A stretch of DNA of 64,000 bases, taken from NCBI RefSeq assembly GCF_900110885.1, contig NZ_FOFJ01000018.1, positions 1 through 64,000 of the forward strand, read 5' to 3'. This DNA is from Azotobacter beijerinckii (GTDB lineage: Bacteria; Pseudomonadota; Gammaproteobacteria; Pseudomonadales; Pseudomonadaceae). Below the pieces are notes generated by a model. That model was not told the origin of the DNA and did not search any database. It worked only from the letters and a program-made list of their open reading frames with translations. Below, one piece after another: positions 25,187 to 40,172 of the stretch (position 1 is its first letter; every line of letters begins with the position of its first letter). Both the position numbers and the translations under genes were made by a program.

Positions 25187-25304
25187 CAAGGCCCGGCTTG
25201 CAACCTCCCGGCGCGGCGACGGGGCGATCCCGCGCAGTCCGGCGTTCGAATTGCAATACAATGACGGGTAAAAAATGACAGGGTTGTCACCCGGCGGAGG
25301 ATGC

Positions 25305-26042
25305 ATGCCCCACTCGGAAACCGTCGAGCGCATCTTGGATGCAGCGGAGCAGCTGTTCGCGGAGCGGGGGTTCGCCGAAACCTCGTTGCGGCTGATCACC
25401 AGCAAGGCCGATGTCAATCTGGCGGCGGTGAACTATCACTTCGGCTCGAAGAGCGCGCTCATCGAGGCGGTCTTTTCCCGGGTGCTCGGCCCGTTCTGCG
25501 CCAGTCTGGAGCGCGAGCTGGACCGTCGCCAGGCCAGTCCGGAAGGCGGCATGGGCCTGGAGGAGCTGCTGGAGGTCACCATCGAGCAAGTGCAGTCGGC
25601 CCGTTTGTGCAGCGGTGGCGACCTGGCCACCTTCATGCGCCTGCTCGGCCTGGCCTTGAGCCAGGAGCACGGGCATCTGCGGCGTTACCTCGAGGATATG
25701 TACGGCAAGCTCTTCCGGCGCTACCTGCTCCTGCTGCAGGAGGCGGTGCCGCGGATTCCGCCGCTGGAGCTGTTCTGGCGCACCCATTTCATGCTCGGTG
25801 CGGCGATCTTCAGCCTGTCCGGGATCGATACGCTGCGTGCCTTCGCCGAGGAGCGCTTCGGCGTGCAGACCTCCAGCGAACAGGCGATGCGCCTGCTGGT
25901 GCCCTTTCTGGCCGCCGGCATGCGGGCGGAGAGCGCCCTGCGCGACCCGCAACTGGCCGTTGCCCAGCCCAGGCCGCGCGCCAAGGTGGCGGTATCCGCG
26001 GCCTGTGTGGCCCGTCCCGTCCTGCCCGATGCGGACGAATAG
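25305..26042 (+). CDS. psrA: TetR-family regulator PsrA
   Basis: This 245-aa TetR-type regulator has an N-terminal DNA-binding domain (SETVERILDAAEQLFAERGFAETSLRLITSKADVNLAAVNYHFGSKSALIEAVFSR), nearly the PsrA sequence I know from Pseudomonas. The helical ligand domain includes GHLRRYLEDMYGKLFRRYLLL and PPLELFWRTHFMLGAAIFSLSGI. PsrA senses long-chain fatty acids and controls rpoS and beta-oxidation genes in P. aeruginosa. The start at 25305 (MPHSETVER) is preferred; GGAGG ends four bases before it. It is divergent from lexA, as in Pseudomonas. Confidence 0.92.
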   Translation: MPHSETVERILDAAEQLFAERGFAETSLRLITSKADVNLAAVNYHFGSKSALIEAVFSRVLGPFCASLERELDRRQASPEGGMGLEELLEVTIEQVQSARLCSGGDLATFMRLLGLALSQEHGHLRRYLEDMYGKLFRRYLLLLQEAVPRIPPLELFWRTHFMLGAAIFSLSGIDTLRAFAEERFGVQTSSEQAMRLLVPFLAAGMRAESALRDPQLAVAQPRPRAKVAVSAACVARPVLPDADE

Positions 26043-26076
26043 GCGGCGTCGCCCCGATCGGCTAAGCTAGCCGCCC

Positions 26077-26601
26077 ATGCGACCTCTCGATTTTCTCCAT
26101 ATCTCCCTGGCGGACCAGGCGCTGTACGGCTTTGCCGACGGCCAACTGGTCCTGCGTCTGGCGGTTTCCACCGCCCTGAACGGCCCCGGCGAGCAGTCCG
26201 GCTCCGGCTGCACGCCGCGCGGGCTGCATCGGGTGCGGGCGAGGATCGGCGAGGGGTTGCCCGCAGGAGCGGTGCTGCGTGGGCGACGTTGGACCGGCGA
26301 GATCTGGACGCCGCAGCTGCACGAGGCCTTTCCCGGGCGCGACTGGATCCTCACCCGGATTCTCTGGCTGAGCGGTTGCGAAGTCGGGCGAAACCGGCTC
26401 GGCGCGGTCGACACCTTCCGCCGCTACATCTACCTCCATGGCACGCCCGACAGCGAGCCCATGGGAGTACCGCGTTCCCACGGCTGCGTGCGCCTGCGCA
26501 ACGCCGACCTGCTGGAGCTCTACCCGCGCGTGCCTCTGCACTGCCGCGTGCGGATCGAAGAAGCGCCGTGCCCCGGCTGGGCGATGGCCGATCTCACTTA
26601 A
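26077..26601 (+). CDS. YkuD-type L,D-transpeptidase without signal peptide
   Basis: This 174-aa YkuD-domain protein has catalytic H121 (YLHGT) and the S-H-G-C-V-R-L motif at 134-140 with nucleophile C137 and R139. Such enzymes cross-link peptidoglycan or attach lipoproteins. No signal peptide is visible: the N-terminus MRPLDFLHISLADQALYGFADGQ enters the fold directly. The protein may therefore be cytoplasmic, acting on recycled muropeptides, which the downstream nagZ would suit; this is inference. It starts 34 bases after psrA, and nagZ follows by nine bases, so the three are likely co-transcribed. Confidence 0.85.
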   Translation: MRPLDFLHISLADQALYGFADGQLVLRLAVSTALNGPGEQSGSGCTPRGLHRVRARIGEGLPAGAVLRGRRWTGEIWTPQLHEAFPGRDWILTRILWLSGCEVGRNRLGAVDTFRRYIYLHGTPDSEPMGVPRSHGCVRLRNADLLELYPRVPLHCRVRIEEAPCPGWAMADLT

Positions 26602-26610
26602 GGATTTTCC

Positions 26611-27609
26611 ATGCAAGGCTCTTTGATGCTGGACATCGCCGGCACCTGGCTGACCGCCGAGGATCGCCGCCTGCTGCGCCAGCCCGAGGTGGGCGGCCTG
26701 ATCCTGTTCGCCCGCAATATCGAGCACCCCGTCCAGGTTCGCGAACTCTGCGCGGCGATCCGTGCCGTGCGTCCCGATCTGCTGCTCGCCGTGGACCAAG
26801 AGGGCGGCCGCGTGCAGCGCCTGCGCCAGGGCTTCGTCCGTCTGCCGGCGATGGGCGCGCTGGCCGGCCACGACGAGGCCGAGCGGCTGGCCGAGGCGTG
26901 CGGCTGGCTGATGGCCAGCGAGGTGCTGGCGGCGGGGCTCGACTTCAGCTTCGCCCCGGTGCTGGACCTCGACCACGGGCGCAGCGCGGTGATCGGCTCG
27001 CGCGCCTTCGGCGGCGATCCGCTGACGGTCGTCCAACTGGCCGGGGCCTTCATCCGCGGCATGCATGCCGCCGGCATGGCCGCCACCGGCAAGCATTTCC
27101 CGGGACATGGCTGGGCGGAGGCGGACTCCCATGTGGCCATCCCCACCGACGAGCGCAGTCTCGAAGCGATCCGCGGCCAGGATCTGCTGCCCTTCCAGCG
27201 CCTTGGCGGGCAGCTGGACGCGCTGATGCCGGCGCACGTCATCTACCCGCAGGTGGATGCGCAGCCGGCCGGCTTTTCCCGCCGCTGGCTGCAGGACATC
27301 CTGCACGGCGAGCTGGGCTTCGACGGGGTGGTGTTCAGCGACGACCTGTCGATGGCCGGTGCCCAGGTGGCTGGCGATGCGGCGGCGCGGATCGAGGCGG
27401 CGCTCGCCGCCGGCTGCGACATGGGGCTGGTGTGCAACGACCGGGCGGCGGCCGAGCTGGCGCTGTCCGCCCTGCAGCGCCTCGGCGCGAAGCCGGCGCC
27501 CCGCCTGGCGCGGATGCGCCGGCGGGCCTTCCCGGGGCTCGACTACAAGCAAAACCCACGCTGGCTGTGCGCGCTCGAGAGTCTGCGCGAGGCCCGGCTG
27601 ATCGATTGA
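26611..27609 (+). CDS. nagZ: Beta-N-acetylglucosaminidase of murein recycling
   Basis: This 332-aa cytoplasmic GH3 hydrolase removes GlcNAc from GlcNAc-anhydroMurNAc-peptides. In many Gram-negatives this controls AmpC induction. Key motifs are VDQEGGRVQRLR (62-72), KHFPGHG (161-167), the flexible-loop histidine D-S-H (172-174) and the nucleophile D244 in FSDDLSMAG. The ATG follows an AAGGA ribosome site (AAGGATTTTCC) just downstream of the L,D-transpeptidase. The next gene begins nine bases after the stop. Confidence 0.96.
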   Translation: MQGSLMLDIAGTWLTAEDRRLLRQPEVGGLILFARNIEHPVQVRELCAAIRAVRPDLLLAVDQEGGRVQRLRQGFVRLPAMGALAGHDEAERLAEACGWLMASEVLAAGLDFSFAPVLDLDHGRSAVIGSRAFGGDPLTVVQLAGAFIRGMHAAGMAATGKHFPGHGWAEADSHVAIPTDERSLEAIRGQDLLPFQRLGGQLDALMPAHVIYPQVDAQPAGFSRRWLQDILHGELGFDGVVFSDDLSMAGAQVAGDAAARIEAALAAGCDMGLVCNDRAAAELALSALQRLGAKPAPRLARMRRRAFPGLDYKQNPRWLCALESLREARLID

Positions 27610-28356
<747 letters not shown>

Positions 28357-28376
28357 ATCGGCGCGGCGTGCAAATG

Positions 28377-28404
28377 AAAAGGACCGCCGCGGCGGTCCTT
28401 TTTC
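28377..28404. terminator. Strong bidirectional terminator
   Basis: AAAAGGACCGCC and GGCGGTCCTTTTT form a perfect hairpin with an A-tract before and a T-tract after. It serves both the phosphorylase gene (plus) and the csiV-like gene (minus). Confidence 0.93.
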
Positions 28405-28420
28405 GTTTGCGGGGGGATCG

Positions 28421-28945
28421 TCAGAGCGGGTTCACCCGGATCAGCAGGCCCAGGTTGCCGTGATCGAGAAAGGTCAGCTGTCCGGCGGACAGGCGGCTCG
28501 TCTGTTTCAGGCGCTCGCTGCCGGCGAGAAAGCCGGTGTTGTCGAAGCGATTGATCCAGAACTCCGCCGCGACATCCAGGTAGCGGCCCTGGGTCAGGCT
28601 CAGCGTGCCCTCGATGGGGAAGTGACCGTGACGCTCCTTGCCGACGCTCAGCGCCATCCGGTTCGGCGCAGCGCCCAGCTGTTGTTGCCAGGCCTGGTGC
28701 AGCAGCACCTGGTACCCCTCGGCAGCGGACAGCTTGGCCGCCTGCTCCTCCAGGGCCGGTGTCCGGCGGTTGGTGTCGTTGAGGGCCTGCGCCCCGGCCG
28801 CCCAGTTCTCCGCCGGCGGCTGGCCGGCCGGCAGCGGATCGCCGGGTTGGCGGAACAGGATCAGTTCGACCTGATAGAGCCCCTCGGCAAACGTGGACGA
28901 GGCGAGCAGGGCGAACAGTAGGGGAAGTAGGCGTAGCGCACGCAT
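28421..28945 (-). CDS. CsiV-like periplasmic protein
   Basis: This 174-aa exported protein has a signal peptide (MRALRLLPLLFALLASSTFA) and then EGLYQVELILFRQPGDP, the typical start of the CsiV family (PF10972). It ends with W-I-N-R-F-D-N-T and D-H-G-N-L-G-L-L-I-R-V-N-P. CsiV in Vibrio binds peptidoglycan and takes part in the D-amino-acid stress response; whether this protein does so is unknown. The start at 28945 is set by the signal peptide; the much longer overlapping frame is read out of frame with mfd. It follows mfd by 11 bases on the same strand. Confidence 0.8.
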   Translation of the reverse strand: MRALRLLPLLFALLASSTFAEGLYQVELILFRQPGDPLPAGQPPAENWAAGAQALNDTNRRTPALEEQAAKLSAAEGYQVLLHQAWQQQLGAAPNRMALSVGKERHGHFPIEGTLSLTQGRYLDVAAEFWINRFDNTGFLAGSERLKQTSRLSAGQLTFLDHGNLGLLIRVNPL

Positions 28946-28956
28946 GGAGTCTGTCC

Positions 28957-32403
<3,447 letters not shown>

Positions 32404-32561
32404 GGGGAGGCGTGGCTCCGGGGGAGAATTGATATCCGGTCGATTGTAACTATCCGCGCGCTTTGCTGTCAGTGTTTCGTCCGCTGCAGATTGCCGACCC
32501 GTGTTGGCGTCGTCATAATGTAGCCATTTTTGTCAGCCCCTACATGTGGAAGGTATCACCC

Positions 32562-34010
32562 GTGAGTCAGAAGCCCGACCAGTGTCTTGGTGAATGGATT
32601 GATCGTGAGGCTCTCGCTGAGGCGATGATCCCGCTGATTGGCCAGCTCTATCGCAACAGCAATGTGGTGACCTCGATCTTCGGCCGCAGCCTGATCAACC
32701 GATCCGTGATTGCGATCCTCAAGGCCCACCGTTTCGCCCGTCACCGCCAGAGCGACGAATGCGAGCTGTCGGTGCACGATACCTTCCCGATCCTCAAGGC
32801 CATGAGCGAGCTGAAGCTCGGTGCCGCCTCGGTCGATCTGGGCAAGATGGTCGGCAAGTACAAGGAGGGCGCCGCCGGTCGTTCCGTCGAGCAGTTCGTC
32901 CGCGACGAGCTGGCCGACGTGGTCGGCAAGCAGAGCACCCAGCAGCACAAGGGCGTCGACGTGGTGCTGTACGGCTTCGGCCGCATCGGTCGCCTGCTGG
33001 CGCGCATCCTGATCCAGAAGACCGGCGGCGGCGACGGCCTGCGCCTGCGTGCCATCGTCGTGCGCAAGGGCGCCGACAACGACCTGGCCAAGCGCGCCAG
33101 CCTGCTGCGTCGCGACTCGGTGCATGGCCCGTTCGACGGTACCATCACCATGGACGAGGAGAACAACACCATCCTCGCCAACGGCAACCTGATCCAGGTG
33201 ATCTACTCCAACGATCCGACCACCGTCGACTACACCCAGTACGGCATCCAGGATGCCATCGTGGTGGACAACACCGGCAAGTGGCGCGATGCCGAGGGGC
33301 TCGGCCAGCACCTGAAGTGCCCGGGTGCCGCCCGCGTGGTGCTGACCGCTCCGGGCAAGGGCGCGCTGAAGAACATCGTGCACGGTATCAACCATCGCGA
33401 GATCACCGACGAGGACAAGATCGTCTCCGCGGCGTCCTGCACCACCAACGCCATCGTGCCGGTGCTGAAGGCGGTGAACGACAAGTTCGGCATTGCCAAC
33501 GGTCACGTGGAGACCGTGCACTCTTACACCAACGACCAGAATCTGATCGACAACTTCCACAAGGGCAGCCGCCGTGGCCGCAGTGCCCCGCTGAACATGG
33601 TGATCACCGAGACCGGCGCGGCCATCGCGGCAGCCAAGGCTCTGCCGGAACTGAAAGGCAAACTGACCGGCAACGCGATCCGTGTGCCGACGCCGAACGT
33701 CTCCATGGCGATCCTCAATCTGAACCTGGAGAAGCCCACCACGCGCGACGAGATCAACGAGTATCTGCGCCAGGTGGCGATGTTCTCCGACCTGCACAAG
33801 CAGATCGACTTCGTCAACTCGTCCGAGGTGGTGTCCACCGACTTCGTCGGCTCCCGCCATGCTGGCGTGGTGGACGCCGAAGCAACCATCTGCACCGACA
33901 ATCGTGTCGTGCTCTACGTCTGGTACGACAACGAGTTCGGCTACAGCTGCCAGGTGGTACGCGTGCTGGAGGAGATGGCAGGAGTCAATCCGCTGGCCTT
34001 CCCGCGCTGA
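32562..34010 (+). CDS. Long-form glyceraldehyde-3-phosphate dehydrogenase-like protein
   Basis: This 482-aa protein has an N-terminal extension of ~130 residues (CLGEWIDREALAEAMIPLIGQLYRNSNVV) ahead of a full GAPDH fold. The Rossmann motif is VVLYGFGRIGRLLAR, the catalytic cysteine is in SAASCTTNAIVPVLK, and the end is WYDNEFGYSCQVVR. The pseudomonad orthologue stands alone next to mfd and is usually named GAPDH; whether it acts on G3P or another phosphosugar is not shown by sequence. GTG 32562 is chosen because GGAAGG lies eight bases upstream; ATG 32544 is the alternative. The extension is a hallmark of this subgroup rather than a fusion artefact. Confidence 0.88.
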   Translation: MSQKPDQCLGEWIDREALAEAMIPLIGQLYRNSNVVTSIFGRSLINRSVIAILKAHRFARHRQSDECELSVHDTFPILKAMSELKLGAASVDLGKMVGKYKEGAAGRSVEQFVRDELADVVGKQSTQQHKGVDVVLYGFGRIGRLLARILIQKTGGGDGLRLRAIVVRKGADNDLAKRASLLRRDSVHGPFDGTITMDEENNTILANGNLIQVIYSNDPTTVDYTQYGIQDAIVVDNTGKWRDAEGLGQHLKCPGAARVVLTAPGKGALKNIVHGINHREITDEDKIVSAASCTTNAIVPVLKAVNDKFGIANGHVETVHSYTNDQNLIDNFHKGSRRGRSAPLNMVITETGAAIAAAKALPELKGKLTGNAIRVPTPNVSMAILNLNLEKPTTRDEINEYLRQVAMFSDLHKQIDFVNSSEVVSTDFVGSRHAGVVDAEATICTDNRVVLYVWYDNEFGYSCQVVRVLEEMAGVNPLAFPR

Positions 34011-34027
34011 TCGTTGCACCGACCGCC

Positions 34028-34055
34028 AAAACGGGAGCCCCAGGGCTCCCGTTTT
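34028..34055 (+). terminator. Rho-independent terminator after the GAPDH-like gene
   Basis: A 13-bp stem (AAAACGGGAGCCC / GGGCTCCCGTTTT, loop CA) ends in a T-tract, 18 bases after the stop. Confidence 0.93.
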
Positions 34056-34155
34056 AGTTTTCTGTTCCAGATCTTCCGCGACCGCTTGCAGCGCTGTGCA
34101 GGGCATGGACGGGAGATTTCCTTTCAAGAAAACATAAAAAAAACAAGCCCTTGGG

Positions 34156-35656
<1,501 letters not shown>

Positions 35657-35659
35657 TTG

Positions 35660-36871
35660 ATGGGAATCCGAGCGTTTCTCGACAAGATCGAGCACAATTT
35701 CGAGAAGGGCGGCAGGTTCGAGAAGTGGTACGCCCTCTACGAGGCGGTCGACACCTTTCTCTACCGTCCGGCCAGCGTGACCAAGACCACCGCCCATGTG
35801 CGCGACGGCATCGATCTCAAGCGGATGATGATCCTGGTCTGGCTCTGCACCTTTCCGGCGATGTTCTTCGGTATGTGGAATACCGGCTACCAGGCCAACC
35901 TGATTTTTGCCAAGAGCCCCGAGCTGCTGGCGGCCCAGGACGGCTGGCGCTTCGCCCTGACCGGCGCCCTGGCCGGGTTCGACCCGAACCGCCTGTGGGA
36001 CTGCTTCGTCCAGGGGGCAGCCTACTTCCTGCCGATCTATGCGGTGACCTTCATCGTCGGCGGTTTCTGGGAAGTGCTGTTCGCCTCGGTGCGCAAGCAT
36101 GAGATCAACGAGGGCTTCTTCGTCACCTCCGTGCTGTTCGCCCTCATCCTGCCGCCGAGCATTCCGCTCTGGCAGGTGGCGCTGGGCATCAGCTTCGGCG
36201 TGGTGATCGGCAAGGAAGTGTTCGGCGGTACCGGCAAGAACTTCCTCAACCCGGCGCTGGTCGGCCGGGCCTTCCTGTTCTTCGCCTACCCGGCGCAGAT
36301 GTCCGGCGATGCGGTGTGGACCGCAGTCGACGGTTATGCCGGTGCTACCGCCCTGAGTCTGGCGGCTGCCGGCGGCATCGATAGCGTGGTGGCCACCGGT
36401 GCCGGTTGGATGGATGCCTTCCTGGGCACCGTGCACGGTTCCATCGGCGAAACCAGCACCCTGGCGATCTTCATCGGCGGAGCCGTGCTGCTGGCGACCA
36501 AGATCGCCGCCTGGCGCATCGTCGCCGGTGTGATGGCCGGCATGATTGCCCTGAGCACGTTGTTCAACCTGATCGGTTCCGACACCAATCCGATGTTCGC
36601 CATGCCCTGGTACTGGCACCTGGTGGTCGGCGGCTTCGCCTTCGGCATGCTGTTCATGGCCACCGACCCGGTCTCGGCGTCCATGACCAATACCGGCAAG
36701 TGGGTGTTCGGCATCCTCATCGGGGTGATGGTCGTAATGATCCGGGTGGTCAACCCGGCCTTCCCCGAAGGCATGATGCTGGCGATCCTGTTCGGCAACC
36801 TGTGTGCGCCGCTGATCGACCATTTCGTTGTTCAGGCCAACATCAAGCGGAGGCTGGCACGCAATGTCTAA
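35660..36871 (+). CDS. nqrB: Na+-NQR subunit B (covalent FMN, quinone/Na+ path)
   Basis: This 403-aa integral membrane subunit has about ten helices. The covalent FMN attachment threonine is T230 in [11 protein letters not shown], the motif flavinylated by ApbE encoded later in the operon. The N-terminal region [37 protein letters not shown] is characteristic. ATG 35660 is used in preference to the adjacent TTG. Its end overlaps nqrC by eight bases, indicating coupling. Confidence 0.96.
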   Translation: MGIRAFLDKIEHNFEKGGRFEKWYALYEAVDTFLYRPASVTKTTAHVRDGIDLKRMMILVWLCTFPAMFFGMWNTGYQANLIFAKSPELLAAQDGWRFALTGALAGFDPNRLWDCFVQGAAYFLPIYAVTFIVGGFWEVLFASVRKHEINEGFFVTSVLFALILPPSIPLWQVALGISFGVVIGKEVFGGTGKNFLNPALVGRAFLFFAYPAQMSGDAVWTAVDGYAGATALSLAAAGGIDSVVATGAGWMDAFLGTVHGSIGETSTLAIFIGGAVLLATKIAAWRIVAGVMAGMIALSTLFNLIGSDTNPMFAMPWYWHLVVGGFAFGMLFMATDPVSASMTNTGKWVFGILIGVMVVMIRVVNPAFPEGMMLAILFGNLCAPLIDHFVVQANIKRRLARNV

Positions 36872-37652
36872 TCAGAAAGAATCCACCGTCCGCACGCTGG
36901 CGGTGGCCCTGGTGGTCTGCCTAGTGTGCTCGGTGTTCGTCGCCGGCGCCGCCGTGGCGCTGAAGTCGACCCAGATCGAGAACAAGGAGCTGGACAAGCA
37001 GCGCAGCATCCTGGCCATCGCCGGGCTGGGCGATGCGGACCTGTCCGGCAAGCAGGTCAAGGCGCTGTACAAGGAACGCATCGTCGCCAAGGTGGTGGAC
37101 CTGGAGTCCGGCACCTTCAGCGATGCGCAGGACGTAAATACCTTCGATCCGCTCAAGGCGGCCAAGGACCCCAAACTGTCCGACGCCCTGCCGGGCGAGC
37201 AGGACATCGCCTCGATCAAGCGGCGCGAGCGTTTCACCACCGTTTATCTGGTGGAAAAGGATGGCCAGCTCGACACCCTGATCCTGCCGGTGCGCGGCTA
37301 CGGCCTGTGGTCGACCCTGTACGGCTTCATGGCGCTCAAGGGCGACCTGAATACCGTGGTCGGCATGGGCTTCTACCAGCACGCCGAGACCCCCGGTCTG
37401 GGCGGCGAAGTGGACAATCCGAAATGGAAAGCCCTGTGGCCGGGCAAGACCCTGTTCGACGAGGACGGCAAGCTGGCCGTGGATATCGTCAAGGGCAACG
37501 TCGATTCGCAAAGTCCGAAAGCAACCCATCAGGTCGATGGCCTGGCTGGCGCGACCCTGACCAGCAACGGCGTCGAGAACCTGCTGCGCTTCTGGCTCGG
37601 CCAGAAGGGCTTCGGTCCGTTTATCGCTAACCTGCGCAATGGGGGGGCCTGA
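36864..37652 (+). CDS. nqrC: Na+-NQR subunit C (covalent FMN)
   Basis: This 262-aa subunit has one N-terminal membrane anchor ([23 protein letters not shown], residues ~11-33) and a periplasmic flavin domain. The flavinylation site is T231 in [28 protein letters not shown] and [13 protein letters not shown] are further family marks. The start at 36864 ([11 protein letters not shown]) overlaps the nqrB stop. FMN is transferred by the ApbE of this operon, which is established for NQR in other bacteria. Confidence 0.95.
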   Translation: MSNQKESTVRTLAVALVVCLVCSVFVAGAAVALKSTQIENKELDKQRSILAIAGLGDADLSGKQVKALYKERIVAKVVDLESGTFSDAQDVNTFDPLKAAKDPKLSDALPGEQDIASIKRRERFTTVYLVEKDGQLDTLILPVRGYGLWSTLYGFMALKGDLNTVVGMGFYQHAETPGLGGEVDNPKWKALWPGKTLFDEDGKLAVDIVKGNVDSQSPKATHQVDGLAGATLTSNGVENLLRFWLGQKGFGPFIANLRNGGA

Positions 37653-37654
37653 GC

Positions 37655-38323
37655 ATGGCGCAACCGACCATCAAGGAAGTCCTGTTAAATCCGGTCTTCA
37701 ACAACAACCCCATCGGCCTGCAGATCCTCGGCATCTGTTCGGCGCTGGCGGTCACCTCGAACCTGAAGACCGCGCTGGTGATGGCCATCGGGCTGACCCT
37801 GGTGACGGCCTGTTCGAGCATGTTCATCTCGATGATCCGCAGCCAGATCCCCAGCTCGATCCGCATGATCGTGCAGATGGTGATCATCGCCTCGCTGGTG
37901 ATCGTGGTCGACCAGTTGCTCAAGGCCTTCGCCTACGGGCTGTCCAAGCAGCTCTCGGTGTTCGTCGGCCTGATCATCACCAACTGCATCGTGATGGGGC
38001 GTGCCGAGGCTTTCGCCATGCAGAACCCGCCGGCCCTGTCGTTCTACGACGGTATCGGCAATGGCCTGGGCTACAGCGTCATGCTGATCGTGCTGGGCGT
38101 TTTTCGTGAGCTGTTCGGCGCCGGCAAGCTGTTCGGCTTCACCATCATTCCGGTGGTCAACGACGGCGGCTGGTATCAGCCCAACGGGCTGCTGCTGCTG
38201 CCGCCCTCGGCCTTCTTCCTCATCGGCCTGATCGTCTGGGGGCTGCGCACCTGGCGGAAGGATCAGGCCGAGCAGCCGGCCTATCGCTTGGCCCCGCAGG
38301 TCTCGAACAAGGAGGCTTACTAA
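37655..38323 (+). CDS. nqrD: Na+-NQR subunit D
   Basis: This 222-aa integral membrane subunit (about six helices) is homologous to RnfE. Typical stretches are [27 protein letters not shown] and [19 protein letters not shown]; the cysteine in [12 protein letters not shown] belongs to the membrane iron site shared between NqrD and NqrE. It starts two bases after nqrC and ends directly against the nqrE ATG. Confidence 0.96.
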   Translation: MAQPTIKEVLLNPVFNNNPIGLQILGICSALAVTSNLKTALVMAIGLTLVTACSSMFISMIRSQIPSSIRMIVQMVIIASLVIVVDQLLKAFAYGLSKQLSVFVGLIITNCIVMGRAEAFAMQNPPALSFYDGIGNGLGYSVMLIVLGVFRELFGAGKLFGFTIIPVVNDGGWYQPNGLLLLPPSAFFLIGLIVWGLRTWRKDQAEQPAYRLAPQVSNKEAY

Positions 38324-38932
38324 ATGGAGCACTACATCAGTCTGTTCGTGAAGTCCGTGTTCATCGAGAACATGGCTTTGGCGTTCTTCCTCGGCATGTG
38401 CACCTTCATTGCCATTTCCAAGAAGGTGGAGACCGCCATCGGTCTCGGCATCGCGGTCGTGGTGGTCCAGGCCATCACCGTGCCGGCCAACAACCTGCTC
38501 TATGCCTATCTGCTCAAGGAGGGGGCGCTGGCCTGGGCCGGCCTGCCCGATATCGATCTCAGCTTCCTCGGCTTTCTGAGCTACATCGGGGTGATCGCTG
38601 CCATCGTGCAGATCCTTGAGATGCTCCTGGACAAGTACGTACCCTCGCTCTACAACGCGCTGGGCGTGTACTTGCCGCTGATCACGGTGAACTGCGCCAT
38701 CATGGCCGGCTCGCTGTTCATGGTCGAGCGCGACTACAACTTCCCGGAAAGCGTGGTCTACGGCGTCGGCTCGGGTTTCTCCTGGGCGCTGGCCATCGCC
38801 TTGCTCGCCGGTATCCGCGAGAAGCTGAAGTACAGCGATGTGCCCGAAGGGCTGCAGGGACTGGGGATCACCTTCATCACCATTGGCCTGATGTCCCTGG
38901 GCTTCATGTCTTTCTCCGGCGTACAGCTGTAA
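38324..38932 (+). CDS. nqrE: Na+-NQR subunit E
   Basis: This 202-aa membrane subunit is homologous to RnfA and has inverted topology relative to Nqr[27 protein letters not shown] includes the first iron-site cysteine, and [14 protein letters not shown] the second. The ATG is immediately after the nqrD stop. Confidence 0.96.
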   Translation: MEHYISLFVKSVFIENMALAFFLGMCTFIAISKKVETAIGLGIAVVVVQAITVPANNLLYAYLLKEGALAWAGLPDIDLSFLGFLSYIGVIAAIVQILEMLLDKYVPSLYNALGVYLPLITVNCAIMAGSLFMVERDYNFPESVVYGVGSGFSWALAIALLAGIREKLKYSDVPEGLQGLGITFITIGLMSLGFMSFSGVQL

Positions 38933-38947
38933 GGACGGGATGAGCAG

Positions 38948-40171
38948 ATGAGTTACGAAATATTCCTCGCCATCGGCATGTTCACCGCCATCGTGCTGGC
39001 GCTGGTGGTGATCATCCTCGCCGCCCGCGCCAAGCTGGTGTCCAGCGGCGACGTGAGCATCGAGATCAACGGCGAGCGCACCATTACCGTACCGGCCGGC
39101 GGCAAGCTGCTGCAGACCCTGGCGGCCAACAACATCTTCCTGTCCTCCGCCTGCGGCGGCGGCGGCACCTGCGCGCAGTGCAAGTGCGTCGTCGAGTCGG
39201 GCGGCGGCGAGATGCTGCCCACCGAGGAGTCGCACTTCACCCGTCGCCAGGCCAAGGAAGGCTGGCGCCTGTCCTGCCAGACCCCGGTCAAGCAGAACAT
39301 GCAGATCGAGGTGCCGGAAGAAGTCTTCGGCGTGAAGAAGTGGGAGTGCACCGTCGAGTCCAATCCCAACGTCGCCACCTTCATCAAGGAGCTGACCCTG
39401 CGCTTGCCGGAAGGCGAGAGCGTGGACTTCCGCGCCGGCGGCTACGTCCAGCTGGAGTGCCCGCCGCACGTGGTCAACTACAAGGACTTCGACATCCAGG
39501 AGGAGTACCGCGGCGACTGGGACAAGTTCAACATGTGGCGCTTCGTCTCCAAGGTGGACGAGACGACGGTCCGCGCCTATTCCATGGCGAACTACCCGGA
39601 AGAGAGGGGCCTCGTCAAGTTCAACATCCGCATCGCTTCGCCGCCGCCGAACCGCGACGACATCCCGCCGGGCAAGATGTCTTCGTACGTGTTCAACCTC
39701 AAGCCGGGCGACAAGATCACCGTGTACGGCCCCTTCGGCGAGTTCTTCGCCCGGGACACCGACAACGAGATGGTATTCATCGGCGGTGGTGCCGGCATGG
39801 CGCCGATGCGTTCGCATATCTTCGACCAGCTCAAGCGCCTGAAATCCACGCGCAAGATGAGCTTCTGGTACGGCGCGCGCTCGATGCGCGAGGCCTTCTA
39901 CGTCGAGGAGTACGACCAGCTGCAGGCGGAGAACCCGAACTTCCAGTGGCACCTGGCGCTGTCCGACCCGCAGCCCGAGGACAACTGGAGCGGGTTGACC
40001 GGCTTCATCCACAACGTGCTCTACGAGAACTACCTGAAGGACCATCCGGCGCCCGAGGACTGCGAGTTCTACATGTGCGGCCCGCCGATGATGAACGCGG
40101 CGGTGATCAAGATGCTGCTCGAGTTGGGCGTCGAGCGGGAGAACATCCTGCTCGACGACTTCGGCGGTTAG
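38948..40171 (+). CDS. nqrF: Na+-NQR subunit F (NADH dehydrogenase, 2Fe-2S, FAD)
   Basis: This 407-aa electron-input subunit has an N-terminal helix (residues ~5-28) that anchors it. The ferredoxin-like domain binds 2Fe-2S through C69, C75, C78 and C110 ([20 protein letters not shown]). The FAD-binding domain has RAYSMANYP, and the NADH module has [13 protein letters not shown] and the C-terminal [21 protein letters not shown] oxidation starts here and electrons pass 2Fe-2S to the NqrD/E iron, NqrC, NqrB and quinone. apbE follows after one base. Confidence 0.97.
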   Translation: MSYEIFLAIGMFTAIVLALVVIILAARAKLVSSGDVSIEINGERTITVPAGGKLLQTLAANNIFLSSACGGGGTCAQCKCVVESGGGEMLPTEESHFTRRQAKEGWRLSCQTPVKQNMQIEVPEEVFGVKKWECTVESNPNVATFIKELTLRLPEGESVDFRAGGYVQLECPPHVVNYKDFDIQEEYRGDWDKFNMWRFVSKVDETTVRAYSMANYPEERGLVKFNIRIASPPPNRDDIPPGKMSSYVFNLKPGDKITVYGPFGEFFARDTDNEMVFIGGGAGMAPMRSHIFDQLKRLKSTRKMSFWYGARSMREAFYVEEYDQLQAENPNFQWHLALSDPQPEDNWSGLTGFIHNVLYENYLKDHPAPEDCEFYMCGPPMMNAAVIKMLLELGVERENILLDDFGG

Positions 40172-40172
40172 C

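Noticed and set aside
25251-25262. PsrA autoregulatory box near TTGCAATACAAT
   Set aside because: The expected GAAAC-N-GTTTC pattern is not present; the sequence is only AT-rich promoter-like.
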